Positions 52,821 through 64,000 of a DNA stretch of 64,000 bases are shown one piece after another. The notes beneath the pieces were generated by a model, which searched no databases, was not told the DNA's origin, and saw only the letters and a list, made by a program, of their open reading frames with translations. The stretch is from Lentzea albidocapillata (GTDB lineage Bacteria > Actinomycetota > Actinomycetes > Mycobacteriales > Pseudonocardiaceae): the NCBI RefSeq assembly GCF_000719115.1, contig NZ_JOEA01000008.1, positions 248,001 through 312,000 on the forward strand, read 5' to 3'. Position 1 is the stretch's first letter. Each line of letters opens with the position of its first letter. Both the position numbers and the translations under genes were made by a program.

Positions 52821-53648
52821 GAACTCGCGCACCGCGCGCAGGTAGCCGTCGGGGTCGTCGACGTGCAGCATGTGGCCCGCGTTCTCCAGGATCACGGCTC
52901 GCGCTCGCGGGATCAGGCCGAGCGTCGGCTCGACCAGGCTGACCGGGAACGTCATGTCCTGCCGGCCGTGCAGCAGGAGCACCGGAACGTCGAGGTCGGC
53001 GAGCCGGCGCGCGGCGTCGGGAAGCCGGGGTGAGACCAGGCCGGCGGTCTGGAGCCGGCGCACCCACTCCGCGCCGAACCGCACCTGTCCCAGCCGCTTC
53101 AGGTAGCCCGGTATCCGCGCGGCGCGGCGGACGTTGGCTTCCACGGCCTCGAACGCGTCAGCCCGCACGCACTGCTCCGGCGTCAGGTCCTCGCGCTGCC
53201 ACGGATCCTCCTGGTCAGCCATGATCTCGTCCCGCTCGGCCCATCCGTCGAAGGCGTCCGGCGGCACCGGCAGCACACTGCTGCCCGACACGATCAGGCT
53301 GCGCACGCGCTCCGGGTGGGTGATGGCGAACCGCTGCGCGACCATGCCGCCGTAGGAGTGACCGAGGACGTCCGCTCGCTCGACGTCGAACGCGTCCAGC
53401 ACTCGCACGAGGTCTTCCACCACACCGTCCGGGTGATACTCCGGCGCTCGCCCCGACCGGCCACATCCGCGCAGGTCCGGCAGCAGCAGCCGGCAGTCCA
53501 GCCGGTCGAGCGGGTCGCGGAGATAGCTGTGGTCCCAGTCGGGGCCGCCGTGGATCGCGAGCAACGTCCGGTCCCCGGTGCCCTCCTGCCAGGCCACGAA
53601 GATCTCAGTCTCGCCCGGAACCCGCCGCTGACGCCACATCCAGCCCAT
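52764..53648 (-). CDS. Alpha/beta hydrolase (proline iminopeptidase-like)
   Basis: With the ATG at 53648 (MGWMWRQRRVPGETEIFVAW) the protein has 294 residues; the frame extends much further upstream, but that part is antisense to kptA. The fold is visible: oxyanion LLAIHGGPDWDHSYL, nucleophile elbow VLGHSYGGMVAQRFA, acid region VLLLHGRQDMTFP and catalytic His in ENAGHMLHVDDP. HGGP and the cap resemble prolyl aminopeptidases, but the true substrate is uncertain. Confidence 0.88.
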   Translation of the reverse strand: MGWMWRQRRVPGETEIFVAWQEGTGDRTLLAIHGGPDWDHSYLRDPLDRLDCRLLLPDLRGCGRSGRAPEYHPDGVVEDLVRVLDAFDVERADVLGHSYGGMVAQRFAITHPERVRSLIVSGSSVLPVPPDAFDGWAERDEIMADQEDPWQREDLTPEQCVRADAFEAVEANVRRAARIPGYLKRLGQVRFGAEWVRRLQTAGLVSPRLPDAARRLADLDVPVLLLHGRQDMTFPVSLVEPTLGLIPRARAVILENAGHMLHVDDPDGYLRAVREFLCGTALDGGLELGSARPV

Positions 53649-53693
53649 GAAACCGCAAAACCGCTGGACGCGCTGTGGTTTCCTGATGGGGAA

Positions 53694-54218
53694 ATGGAAG
53701 ACGAACGAATGATCCGCCTCTCGAAGCGGATGTCCAAAGCCCTCCGGCACCAGCCCGAGCGCGTCGGCCTCACCCTCGACCCCTCGGGCTGGGTGCCGGT
53801 GGCCGACCTCCTGAACGCACTCGGCATCTCCGAGGCGGACATGCTCGAAGTCGTGGAGCGCAACGACAAGAACCGCTTCACGGTCGCAGGCGACCGCATC
53901 CGTGCGAACCAGGGCCACAGCGTCGAAGTGGACCTCGGGCTGCCGACCGCGATCCCGCCGGACCAGCTGTTCCACGGCACCGTCGCGCAGTACCTCGACG
54001 ACATCATGCGCGACGGCCTGCGGCCGATGTCACGCCACGACGTGCACCTCTCGCCTGATCGCGAGACCGCGCGGCGCGTGGGGGCGCGGCGCGGCCGGCC
54101 GTTGATCCTGACCGTGGACGCCAGGGCGATGCACGTGGACGGGCACGAGTTCCGGCTCAGCGCGAACGGGGTGTGGCTCGCGCAGCACGTGCCGGCGCGC
54201 TATCTCAGCGAAGCGTGA
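53694..54218 (+). CDS. kptA: RNA 2'-phosphotransferase (Tpt1/KptA)
   Basis: This 174-residue enzyme transfers an internal RNA 2'-phosphate to NAD+. It matches the family: IRLSKRMSKALRHQPERVGL at the start, winged-helix GWVPVADLLNALG, RFTVAGDRIRANQGHSVEVD, LFHGTVAQYLDDIMRDGLRP and SRHDVHLSPD with the active-site Arg and His residues. ATG 53709 with GGAAG upstream is an alternative start. Bacterial KptA has no known tRNA-splicing role; its real substrate is unsettled. Confidence 0.93.
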   Translation: MEDERMIRLSKRMSKALRHQPERVGLTLDPSGWVPVADLLNALGISEADMLEVVERNDKNRFTVAGDRIRANQGHSVEVDLGLPTAIPPDQLFHGTVAQYLDDIMRDGLRPMSRHDVHLSPDRETARRVGARRGRPLILTVDARAMHVDGHEFRLSANGVWLAQHVPARYLSEA

Positions 54219-54225
54219 AGCGGAA

Positions 54226-54380
54226 CTAGACCAGCCAGAGAACGGCGCCGCCGACCGCCACCAGGAGCAGCACCAGCAGGATGATCGCCAGGAGTTTGGC
54301 GGTCTTCCACGTGGTGTAGACGCCACCGGCCAGGAAGCCCGCGAGGGCCAGCAGGCCGATGACGACGACTTCCTTCGGCA

Positions 54381-54381
<1 letters not shown>
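54226..54381 (-). CDS. 51-residue membrane protein coupled to hisB
   Basis: Translating from ATG 54381 gives MPKEVVVIGLLALAGFLAGG, then TTWKTAKLLAIILLVLLLVA, ending WLV. Two hydrophobic segments are joined by YTTWKTAK. The ATG overlaps the hisB stop by one base (TGATG), a strong sign of real, coupled translation. No family known to me. It ends 7 bases from the convergent kptA gene. Confidence 0.8.
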
Positions 54382-57396
<3,015 letters not shown>

Positions 57397-57529
57397 GTCC
57401 TACAGCCTAGTTCCCGCAGAAATCTGTCAACGGTCAGCCCGCTATCGGCGCTACCTCACCCTGTGACAGCACGGCCACGCTCGGTCGAGCACCACTCCGT
57501 CGCAAACCCCTGCTGATGATGGAGGAACG

Positions 57530-58825
57530 ATGTTCAGTAAGCGCCGCGGCAAGATCGCCGCAGTGCTCGCCATCTGTCTGCCCGTGCTGGTCGCGGGCAT
57601 GGCGACACCCAGCACCGCCGACTCCGGCCGTTATCTGCTGGAAGTCACGGCGAACACGTCCGCCGAACGCACCCAGGTCGCCGAGATCGGCGTAGACGTG
57701 CTCGGTGCGACGAAGCTCACCACCGTCTCGGTCGTCGCGGACAAGGCCCAGTACCGGGCCCTGCAGGCCACCGGCCTGCCGATCAGGTACGTGGGTGACT
57801 TCGAGCAGCAGCTCAAGAGCCTCGGCAAGGTCGACTTCTCCGACCCGGTGCCCGGCCAGGTCGGTACCCAGGACTTCCCGTCCGGCTACGCGGGCTACCA
57901 CAACTTCGCGGAGACGACCGCGGAGATGCAGCAGACCGTTCGCGACCACCCGAGCCTCGCGAGCATGCGCAGCATCGGCAAGAGCTTCCAGAACCGGGAC
58001 ATCTGGGCGCTCAAGGTCAGTGACAACGTGGCCACCGACGAGAGCGAGCCGGAGGTGCTGCTCGTCTGCGGCCAGCACGCCCGCGAGCACCTGACGGTCG
58101 AGCAGTGCCTGCAGATCATCAAGCGCTACACCGACAACTACGCCACCCCTGCGATCAAGAACCTCATCGACAGCCGTGAGGTGTGGATCGTCCCGATGAT
58201 GAACCCGGACGGCGCCGAGTACGACATCGCGACCGGCTCGTTCCGCGGCTGGCGCAAGAACCGCCAGGGCAACGGCACCGACCTCAACCGCAACTGGGGC
58301 TACAAGTGGGGCTGCTGCGGCGGTTCCAGCGGCAGCAGCACGTCGGACACGTACCGCGGCCCGTCGGCGTTCTCCGCACCGGAGACCGCCCGCATCCGCG
58401 ACTTCGTGAACTCACGCGTCGTCGGTGGCACCCAGCAGATCAAGACGTTCATCGACATCCACTCGTTCTCGGAGCTCGTGCTGTGGCCGTACGGCTACAC
58501 CCGCGCCGACACCGACACCGGTCTCAACGCGGACGAGGCGCGCGCGTTCCAGACGCTCGGCCGGCAGATGGCCGCCACCAACGGCTACACGCCGGAGCAG
58601 GCGAGCGACCTGTACATCACCGACGGCACCAGCGACGACTGGATGTGGGGCCAGCACAAGATCTGGGCGTACACCTTCGAGATGTACCCGAGCAGCGGCG
58701 GCCTCAACGGCTTCTACCCGCGTGACACGGTCATCCCGGCGCAGACGTCGCGCAACGACCGTGCCATCGACCTGTTCCTGAGCTACTCGGACTGTGTGAA
58801 GCGGGTCATCGGGCAGACCTGCTGA
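57530..58825 (+). CDS. Secreted zinc carboxypeptidase (M14)
   Basis: This 431-residue protein has a signal peptide (MFSKRRGKIAAVLAICLPVL) and a short propeptide. An M14 domain follows from about residue 118. Zinc ligands are His183 and Glu186 in CGQHAREHLTVE and a later His in DIHSFSELVLWPYG; the catalytic Glu is in TFEMYPSSGGLNGF, and DLNRNWGYKWG binds substrate. It resembles Streptomyces carboxypeptidases of the T type. The ATG has GGAGGAA ahead. The 3' end overlaps the convergent aminotransferase by 20 bases. Confidence 0.94.
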   Translation: MFSKRRGKIAAVLAICLPVLVAGMATPSTADSGRYLLEVTANTSAERTQVAEIGVDVLGATKLTTVSVVADKAQYRALQATGLPIRYVGDFEQQLKSLGKVDFSDPVPGQVGTQDFPSGYAGYHNFAETTAEMQQTVRDHPSLASMRSIGKSFQNRDIWALKVSDNVATDESEPEVLLVCGQHAREHLTVEQCLQIIKRYTDNYATPAIKNLIDSREVWIVPMMNPDGAEYDIATGSFRGWRKNRQGNGTDLNRNWGYKWGCCGGSSGSSTSDTYRGPSAFSAPETARIRDFVNSRVVGGTQQIKTFIDIHSFSELVLWPYGYTRADTDTGLNADEARAFQTLGRQMAATNGYTPEQASDLYITDGTSDDWMWGQHKIWAYTFEMYPSSGGLNGFYPRDTVIPAQTSRNDRAIDLFLSYSDCVKRVIGQTC

Positions 58826-59930
58826 TCCGTTCCAGCGCCTGATCGATCTCCTCCGGAGTGACGAAGTAGTGCGGGGAGGCCCGCACTACCTCGTCCAGGC
58901 CCCGGCGGGTCATGTCGATCAGCGTCGAGCCCTTCTGCGAGACCGTGACGGCGACGTTCTCCTGCCACAGCCGGTCTTTGAGCTCCATCGCCGGCACCCG
59001 GTCGCTCGTGAACGTGACGATGCCGGACCGCCGTTCACCGAGGTCCTGAACGGTGATGCCGTCCATGGCGCTCAGGCCCTCCCGCAAGCGCCGGGCGCGT
59101 TCCTGCACCTCGGCCTCGATCACGTCCAGCCCTCTGGCCAGCGCGTACTTCACGGCGGCGATGAGGCCCAGCCGGTCCGCGACGCTGTACTCCCACAGCT
59201 CGAACACCCGCGCGTCGTCTCGCGGCTCGTAGCGGCCGGGCGCGACCCACTCGGCGGCGCTGTGGTCCATCAGCCGCGGCTTCAGCCTGCGGCGCACGTC
59301 GTCGCGCACCACCAGCGCGCCCGTGCCGCGCGGGCCGCGCAGCCACTTGCGGCCGGTGCAGACGAGCATGTCGTAGTCGAGGCCGCGCAGGTCGATCTGG
59401 CCGGTCGACTGGCAGGCGTCGAGCAGCACGAGCGCACCGACCTCGTGAGCCTTCGCCGTGACCTCGCTGACCGGGTTGACCAGACCGCCGTTCGTGGGCA
59501 CGTGCACGAGCGAGATCAGCTTGACCCGTTCGTCCAGGTCGAGGGCGCCGACGTCCAACTGCCCGTGCGCGTCGGACGGCATGACCTCGATCGTCGCGCC
59601 GGTCTCCTCGGCGCGGCGCAGCATCGGCACCGCGTTGCCGCCGTACTCGACCTCGGTGACGAGGACGCGGTCACCCTTCCCCAGCGGGACGGCGTCGAAG
59701 GCCGTGAGCCACGACCGGGTCGCGCTGTCGGTGAACGCGACCTCGGACGGTTCGCAGCCGAAGAACCCGGCCAGCACGCCGTACCCCGCCTCGACGTCGT
59801 CACGCCGTTCCGCGGCGGCCCGGTAACCGCCGATCTCGGTCTCCCGGCGCAGGTGCCCGATCACCTCGTCCACCACCTCGGCGGGCGGGATCGAGGAACC
59901 GGCGCTGTCCAGGAAAATCAGGTCGCTCAC
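58806..59930 (-). CDS. Class V aminotransferase-fold PLP enzyme
   Basis: From GTG 59930 the product is 374 residues (SDLIFLDSAGSSIPPAEVVD). The PLP lysine is in VCTGRKWLRGPRGTGAL, with VLLDACQSTGQIDL holding the PLP-contacting Asp and Gln. It resembles cysteine desulfurase/EgtE-type lyases but no active-site Cys loop or ergothioneine gene is seen, so the substrate is open. The frame extends upstream, but antisense to another gene. Confidence 0.88.
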   Translation of the reverse strand: MSDLIFLDSAGSSIPPAEVVDEVIGHLRRETEIGGYRAAAERRDDVEAGYGVLAGFFGCEPSEVAFTDSATRSWLTAFDAVPLGKGDRVLVTEVEYGGNAVPMLRRAEETGATIEVMPSDAHGQLDVGALDLDERVKLISLVHVPTNGGLVNPVSEVTAKAHEVGALVLLDACQSTGQIDLRGLDYDMLVCTGRKWLRGPRGTGALVVRDDVRRRLKPRLMDHSAAEWVAPGRYEPRDDARVFELWEYSVADRLGLIAAVKYALARGLDVIEAEVQERARRLREGLSAMDGITVQDLGERRSGIVTFTSDRVPAMELKDRLWQENVAVTVSQKGSTLIDMTRRGLDEVVRASPHYFVTPEEIDQALERISRSAR

Positions 59931-59963
59931 GCCGGTACTTTGCCACGAAATAGGCTGTCCACC

Positions 59964-60455
59964 ATGGTGGAGATCCCCTACGGCAAGCGCATGAAGCCGC
60001 GGTACGTGAGGTTCCTGATCATCACGGTGGTCGGGGTCGCGCTGGTCGCGTTCGCCCTGGACATCCCGTGGCTGCTCATCACGCTGATCGTCCTGGGTGT
60101 ACTGAACACGGTCGTGTGCGTGGGCGCTCTCTACGTGCTGACCAAGCAGCCGCACACCATCTCCGACGACGAACTGCGGCTGCGGCAGCTGGGGTTCTTC
60201 GACTGGAGCATCCCGACCGCCGACCTCGGTTCCGCCCAGATCACCGAGCGCACCCACAAGGGGCAGCGCAGCGTCGAGGTGATCGGTGACGCGCTCGTCA
60301 TCCAGTCGCTGACCAGGACGAACGTGTCCGTGCCGTTCCACGAACCGCAGCTCGTGGACCTCGGCAAGACGGGCGTGCAGCGGGTCGAGCGCGTCGAGTT
60401 CTGGGCGGACGAGCCGGAGAAGGCCGTCCGCGAGATCAACGCCCGGACTACTTAG
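59964..60455 (+). CDS. Membrane protein with two N-terminal helices
   Basis: The 163-residue product starts MVEIPYGKRMKPRYVRFLII, has two membrane segments (about 17-36 and 40-60) and a soluble, beta-rich C-terminal part (LGFFDWSIPTADLGSAQITE, VEVIGDALVIQSLTRTNVSV, RVEFWADEPEKAVREI). That part resembles a PH-like bacterial membrane-associated domain, but the match is by eye only. It overlaps the convergent substrate-binding protein by 8 bases. Confidence 0.75.
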   Translation: MVEIPYGKRMKPRYVRFLIITVVGVALVAFALDIPWLLITLIVLGVLNTVVCVGALYVLTKQPHTISDDELRLRQLGFFDWSIPTADLGSAQITERTHKGQRSVEVIGDALVIQSLTRTNVSVPFHEPQLVDLGKTGVQRVERVEFWADEPEKAVREINARTT

Positions 60456-61947
60456 GCTCCCACTTCTCCAGGTTCCACCAGGGACCCCAGGTCAGCGCGC
60501 CATAGGAGTTCGGGTCGACCACCGGCAGGTAGCCGTTCCACGAGTCGCGCATCACGTACGCGTGCTCGGGGAAGACCAGCACCGCCATCGACGGCGCGGC
60601 GACGAACGCCTGCTGGAAGAGCTTGTACGCCACCGCGCGCTGCGCCGGGTCGATCAGCCTACGGCCGTTCTCGAGGGCGGCGTCGGCGGCGGGACTGCCC
60701 TGTCCGCGCAGGTCGTAGAGCATCAGGTCCGGGTCGAACGGCGAGCCCTCGCCGTACAGCAGCGCGTCCTGGGCCATCCGCGGGCGGATCGCCTCCCACG
60801 ACAGGCCGGCAAGCTGCACGTCGACGCCCACGGCCTTGGCGTCGGCCGCGAACGCCGTGGCCAGGTCCGCCCGTAGGTCGTCGCCCAGCGGGTACATCAG
60901 CGTGAAACGGGCCGCGACGCCCTCGCGGACGCGGATGCCGTCCGCACCGGGCACCCAGCCGCCGACGTCGAGCAGCCGCGTCGCCTCGGCCTTGTCGAAG
61001 CGGAACTTCGCGGTCGGGTCGAACTGCTCGGCCAGCGCGTCCGGCACCGGCGTGTAGGCGATGGTGCCCTTGCCGTCGAGCAGGCTGTCGATCATGCCCT
61101 GGCGGTTCGCGGCGAAGTTCAGCGCCAGCCGGACGGAGGCGTTGCCGGTGACCGTGTTGGCCGCGGGCAGCCGCACGGCGCGGTAGTCGGCGCTGCGGTG
61201 GTAGTTCACCTGCAGGCCCGACCTGGCGGCGAACTGCGTGGCGATCTTGGGCGGCAGCACCGTGCCGTCGAACTCGCCGTCCTGCATGCGGCGGGCCCGC
61301 TGGTTGTCGTCGGTGACGAAGACGATCGTCACCTTCTTGACCTTCGGCGCGCCGTCGAAGTAGCCCTCGTTGGACTCCAGCAGCAGCCGGTCGCCCTTCT
61401 TCCACTCGGTGACCTTGTACGGGCCGGTGCCGACGGGCTGACCGTCCGGCTTCGCCTGCTCGCTGGGCAGGACACCGAGCACGAGCAGGTGCGGGAACGC
61501 CGCCTGCGTCTGCGTGAGGGTGAAGCGGACCGTCGACGGGTCGACCTGCTCGACGCCCTTGAGCGTGCTGAACCGGTCCTTGACCGGGTTCCGCAGCGCG
61601 GCGGTGTAGGTGGCGACGACGTCCTCGGCACCGAACGTGCTGCCGTCGGTGAACTTCACGTCGCCGCGCAGCTTGACCGTCCAGCTCAGGCCGTCCGCCG
61701 CCGGCTGCGGCAGATCGGCCGCGAGCCGCGGGGTCAGCGACCCGTCCTGGCGGTGCTCGACCAGTCCGTCGTAGATCTTCGAGACACCCTGCGCGCCGTA
61801 GCCGAGCAGCGGGCTCAGCGTCGTCGGCTCGTCGCGGTCGGCCAGCACGATCGACGTGCCGTTCGACCCGCCGTCCGGGCGGGGTGCGGCGGTCTCGGTG
61901 CAGCCCGCGGCGGCCAGCAACACGACTAGGAGCAGTGGGTAACGCAC
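60448..61947 (-). CDS. ABC transporter substrate-binding lipoprotein, family 5
   Basis: At 499 residues from GTG 61947, it begins with a lipobox signal (RYPLLLVVLLAAAGC). The SBP_bac_5 fold is visible: SKIYDGLVEHRQDGSLTPRL, LSWTVKLRGDVKFTDGSTFG, VGTGPYKVTEWKKGDRLLL and VRLALNFAANRQGMID. It binds peptides, nickel or another solute; permease and ATPase genes are not next to it, so it is an orphan. Confidence 0.92.
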   Translation of the reverse strand: MRYPLLLVVLLAAAGCTETAAPRPDGGSNGTSIVLADRDEPTTLSPLLGYGAQGVSKIYDGLVEHRQDGSLTPRLAADLPQPAADGLSWTVKLRGDVKFTDGSTFGAEDVVATYTAALRNPVKDRFSTLKGVEQVDPSTVRFTLTQTQAAFPHLLVLGVLPSEQAKPDGQPVGTGPYKVTEWKKGDRLLLESNEGYFDGAPKVKKVTIVFVTDDNQRARRMQDGEFDGTVLPPKIATQFAARSGLQVNYHRSADYRAVRLPAANTVTGNASVRLALNFAANRQGMIDSLLDGKGTIAYTPVPDALAEQFDPTAKFRFDKAEATRLLDVGGWVPGADGIRVREGVAARFTLMYPLGDDLRADLATAFAADAKAVGVDVQLAGLSWEAIRPRMAQDALLYGEGSPFDPDLMLYDLRGQGSPAADAALENGRRLIDPAQRAVAYKLFQQAFVAAPSMAVLVFPEHAYVMRDSWNGYLPVVDPNSYGALTWGPWWNLEKWEPK

Positions 61948-61972
61948 GGTTCCGGACCCTACAGTGAGGCTC

Positions 61973-62746
61973 ATGCGCATCGCTGTGAGTCAGATCAGCT
62001 CGACCACCGATCCGCGGTCGAACCTGGAGCTCGTCCGCGACGCGGTGCGCAGGGCCGACGGCGCGCGGGTCGTGCTGCTGCCCGAAGCGACGATGTGCCG
62101 GTTCGGCGTGCCACTCGGGCCGGTCGCGGAGCCGCTGGACGGACCGTGGGCCTCAGCGGTGCACGAGATCGCGGTCCAGCACGACGTCGTGGTGGTGGCG
62201 GGCATGTTCACGCCTTCGGATGACCGCGTGACGAACACCATGCTGGTGACCGGGCCTGATCTGCACGTGGGCTACGACAAGATCCACCTGTTCGACGCGT
62301 TCGGGTTCCAGGAGTCGCGCACGGTCGCTCCCGGCTCCGAGGTCGTGACCTTCGACGTGGACGGCGTCACCTTGGGCGTGGCCACCTGTTACGACATCCG
62401 CTTTCCGTCGTTGTTCACGGCCCTGGCCGACCAGGGCGCCTCCGCCGTGCTGGTCGGGGCGTCGTGGGGCGCCGGGCCGGGCAAGAAAGAGCAGTGGGAA
62501 CTGCTGGTGCGGGCGCGCGCGCTGGACTGCACGTCGTTCGTCGTGGCGTGCGGGCAGGCCTACCCCGGCGACCTGGGTTCGTCCGCTCCGACCGGGATCG
62601 GCTACTCGACGGTCGCCGACCCGTTCGGGAACGTCGTCGTGCAGCTGTCGGACCAGCCCTCGTCGTCGATCGTCGACCTCGATCTCGCGCAGGTGGAACA
62701 AGCTCGTTCCGTGCTGCCCGTGCTGGCGAACCGACGGCTGCGTTGA
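61973..62746 (+). CDS. Carbon-nitrogen hydrolase (nitrilase superfamily, Nit2-like)
   Basis: This 257-residue amidase has the Glu-Lys-Cys triad in VVLLPEATMC, VGYDKIHLFDAFG and GVATCYDIRFPSLF. It starts at the ATG giving MRIAVSQISSTTD, with GTGAGG upstream; a GTG three codons earlier is an alternative. Related proteins hydrolyse deaminated glutathione or omega-amides. It is divergent from the substrate-binding lipoprotein. Confidence 0.92.
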   Translation: MRIAVSQISSTTDPRSNLELVRDAVRRADGARVVLLPEATMCRFGVPLGPVAEPLDGPWASAVHEIAVQHDVVVVAGMFTPSDDRVTNTMLVTGPDLHVGYDKIHLFDAFGFQESRTVAPGSEVVTFDVDGVTLGVATCYDIRFPSLFTALADQGASAVLVGASWGAGPGKKEQWELLVRARALDCTSFVVACGQAYPGDLGSSAPTGIGYSTVADPFGNVVVQLSDQPSSSIVDLDLAQVEQARSVLPVLANRRLR

Positions 62747-62758
62747 CCTCCGCAGCCG

Positions 62759-63607
62759 CTAGCGCAGGTCCAGGCCGAGGTCGAGTGACGGGCTGGAGTG
62801 CGTGAGGCCGCCGACCGCGAGGTAGTCCACGCCGGTCTCGGCGTACGCGCGGGCCACGTCCAAAGTCAGCCCGCCGGACGCCTCCAGCTTCACGCCGTCC
62901 GGACGCCGCCGCACGGCCTGAGCGCACTGCTCGGGCGTGAAGTTGTCCAGCAGCACCAGTTCCGCGCCTTCGGCCAGCGCCTCGTCGAGCTGGTCGAGGC
63001 TGTCGACCTCGACCTCCATCAGCAGTTCGGGCGCGTGCGCACGGGCCGCGCGGATCGCGGCGCCCACCGAACCGGCCGCGGCGACGTGGTTGTCCTTGAT
63101 GAGGATCGCGTCGCCGAGGCCCATGCGGTGGTTCACGCCGCCGCCGGCGCGCACCGCGTACTTCTGCAGCAAACGCAGGCCCGGCAACGTCTTGCGCGAG
63201 TCGCGGACGGCCGCGCCGGTGCCCTCGATCGCGTCCACCCACTGGGCGGTCCGCGTCGCGATGCCGGACAGGTGGCAGATCAGGTTCAGCGCCGTGCGTT
63301 CGACGGTGAGCAGGCCGCGGGTCGGGCCGGTGAGCACCAGGGCGGGCTCACCGGGGACGGCCTTGTCGCCGTCGGAGGCCTCGGAGATCACCTCGATTTC
63401 GGGCAGGTAGCGCTGGAAAGCCGTGCGGGCGACGGAAACGCCGCACAGCACGCCCGCTGCGCGAGGAGTGATCTCGGCGGTCGCGACGGCCTTCTGCGGC
63501 ACGGTCGCGAGCGTCGTGGCGTCGAGGCCGTAGCGGAGGTCTTCTTCCAGCGCGAGCTGGATGACCCGGTTCGCGTCGTCCCAGTCGATGTTGCCGTCGA
63601 TGGTCAT
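62759..63607 (-). CDS. nadC: Nicotinate-nucleotide pyrophosphorylase (carboxylating)
   Basis: This 282-residue enzyme makes NaMN from quinolinate and PRPP. Motifs: ALEEDLRYGLDATTLAT, RTALNLICHLSGIAT, DSRKTLPGLRLLQKYAVRAG, GGVNHRMGLGDAILIKDNH and LEASGGLTLDVARAYAETGV. It overlaps nadB by 4 bases (ATGA), the usual nadBC arrangement. Confidence 0.97.
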   Translation of the reverse strand: MTIDGNIDWDDANRVIQLALEEDLRYGLDATTLATVPQKAVATAEITPRAAGVLCGVSVARTAFQRYLPEIEVISEASDGDKAVPGEPALVLTGPTRGLLTVERTALNLICHLSGIATRTAQWVDAIEGTGAAVRDSRKTLPGLRLLQKYAVRAGGGVNHRMGLGDAILIKDNHVAAAGSVGAAIRAARAHAPELLMEVEVDSLDQLDEALAEGAELVLLDNFTPEQCAQAVRRRPDGVKLEASGGLTLDVARAYAETGVDYLAVGGLTHSSPSLDLGLDLR

Positions 63608-64000
63608 GCGACACCCTCAGCGAGAACAGGATCGGCCAGCACGGGCTGACCGGTCGGGGTGAGCCGGACGAGCTGACTGCGCCGCCACGCCTCGGAACGC
63701 TCGGTGAAGTCCGTGCGGACGTGGCAGCCGCGTGATTCGGTGCGTTGCTGCGCCGCCGCGATCAGCGCGCGGGCGGCCGTGGTCAGCGCCGCGTCCTCGA
63801 CCAGTTCGCGCGACTCCAGCTGCTTGTCCACAGTGGACACGTCGAGGACCGAGCCGACGACGGCCAGGCCCTCGGCGTCGCGGCCGATCGCGGCGTAGCG
63901 GGACATCACACGTTGCAACAGGTCGCGGTCCGCGACCGGAGCGGTGGGCAGCGAGGGCTCGACCGATCGCGCGGGCGAGATCAGGCCGATGGCGAGGTCT
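63604..64000 (-). CDS. nadB: L-aspartate oxidase, C-terminal part (5' end outside window)
   Basis: Only the last 131 codons are in the window. They match the C-terminal helical domain of NadB (DLLQRVMSRYAAIGRDAEGL, then SRELVEDAALTTAARALIAA and ESRGCHVRTDFTERSEAWRR). The FAD-binding part lies outside. NadB oxidises aspartate to iminoaspartate for NAD synthesis, and the overlap with nadC supports the assignment. Confidence 0.92.
   Translation of the reverse strand, partial: DLAIGLISPARSVEPSLPTAPVADRDLLQRVMSRYAAIGRDAEGLAVVGSVLDVSTVDKQLESRELVEDAALTTAARALIAAAQQRTESRGCHVRTDFTERSEAWRRSQLVRLTPTGQPVLADPVLAEGVA

Noticed and set aside
58806..59930. EgtE (ergothioneine lyase) assignment
   Set aside because: The fold fits, but there are no egtB/egtC/egtD neighbours and no residue I can see sets it apart, so I kept a general call.

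Overview
This 64 kb window is chromosomal DNA from a high-GC actinobacterium, most likely of the Pseudonocardiales/Actinosynnema-Lentzea type (inference). The pointers are the strongly G/C-biased third codon positions, many GTG starts, 1 to 4 base start/stop overlaps, a DUF397/XRE pair, an AfsR-type regulator, an F420-dependent PPOX enzyme, and a his-trp region in which PriA probably stands in for TrpF. I see no rRNA, tRNA, CRISPR array, transposase or prophage gene. Most of the window is core metabolism. Accessory genes sit mainly at 1-3 kb, 10-12 kb, 15-23 kb and 36-38 kb.

Layout. 1-2.8 kb: 5' part of an AfsR-like regulator, a DUF397 + XRE/DUF5753 pair, and a small orphan gene. 2.8-3.3 kb: a long, nearly perfect palindromic element and the leader of the next gene. 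3.3-9.5 kb: a SulP transporter fused to a beta-carbonic anhydrase, a D-Ala-D-Ala carboxypeptidase coupled to 6-phosphogluconate dehydrogenase, a DUF2218 protein and a LysE exporter. 9.6-15.4 kb: an Lrp regulator, an AbiE-type toxin-antitoxin pair, TesB, pyruvate kinase, a VanZ-like protein and a DUF2461 protein. 15.4-23.6 kb: a helicase-associated-domain protein, a NACHT/LRR STAND ATPase, a DNA/RNA non-specific endonuclease, and a second SulP and carbonic anhydrase as two separate genes.

24-38 kb: gltBD, dctA, a TAXI substrate-binding lipoprotein, the co-directional run lgt-response regulator-histidine kinase, and a flavin monooxygenase plus Uma2 pair lying between trpA and lgt. 38.5-57.4 kb: trpE-(Trp-associated membrane protein)-trpC-trpB-trpA and, in blocks, hisD-hisC-hisB, hisH-(secreted glycosidase-like)-hisA and hisF-(membrane protein)-hisI. 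All of these biosynthetic genes are on the minus strand. They are interrupted by a TetR regulator, a PPOX enzyme, a Clp-N/HTH protein with a dense operator array, a split transketolase, soxR, an alpha/beta hydrolase and kptA. 57.5-64 kb: a secreted M14 carboxypeptidase, a class V aminotransferase, a membrane protein, a peptide-type ABC substrate-binding lipoprotein, a nitrilase-family amidase, nadC and the 3' end of nadB.

How it fits together. The his, trp, glt, gnd/transketolase and nad genes form an amino-acid, nitrogen and cofactor backbone. PriA (hisA) links histidine to tryptophan because no trpF is visible. DctA, the TAXI protein and the two-component pair may form a C4-dicarboxylate sensing and uptake module. 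The most unusual sequence structures are the 10-bp palindromes spaced 11 or 19 bp ahead of the Clp-N/HTH gene, the 167-bp palindrome at 2833, the secreted glycosidase-like gene embedded between hisH and hisA, and the NLR-like ATPase whose 3' end overlaps a nuclease gene.
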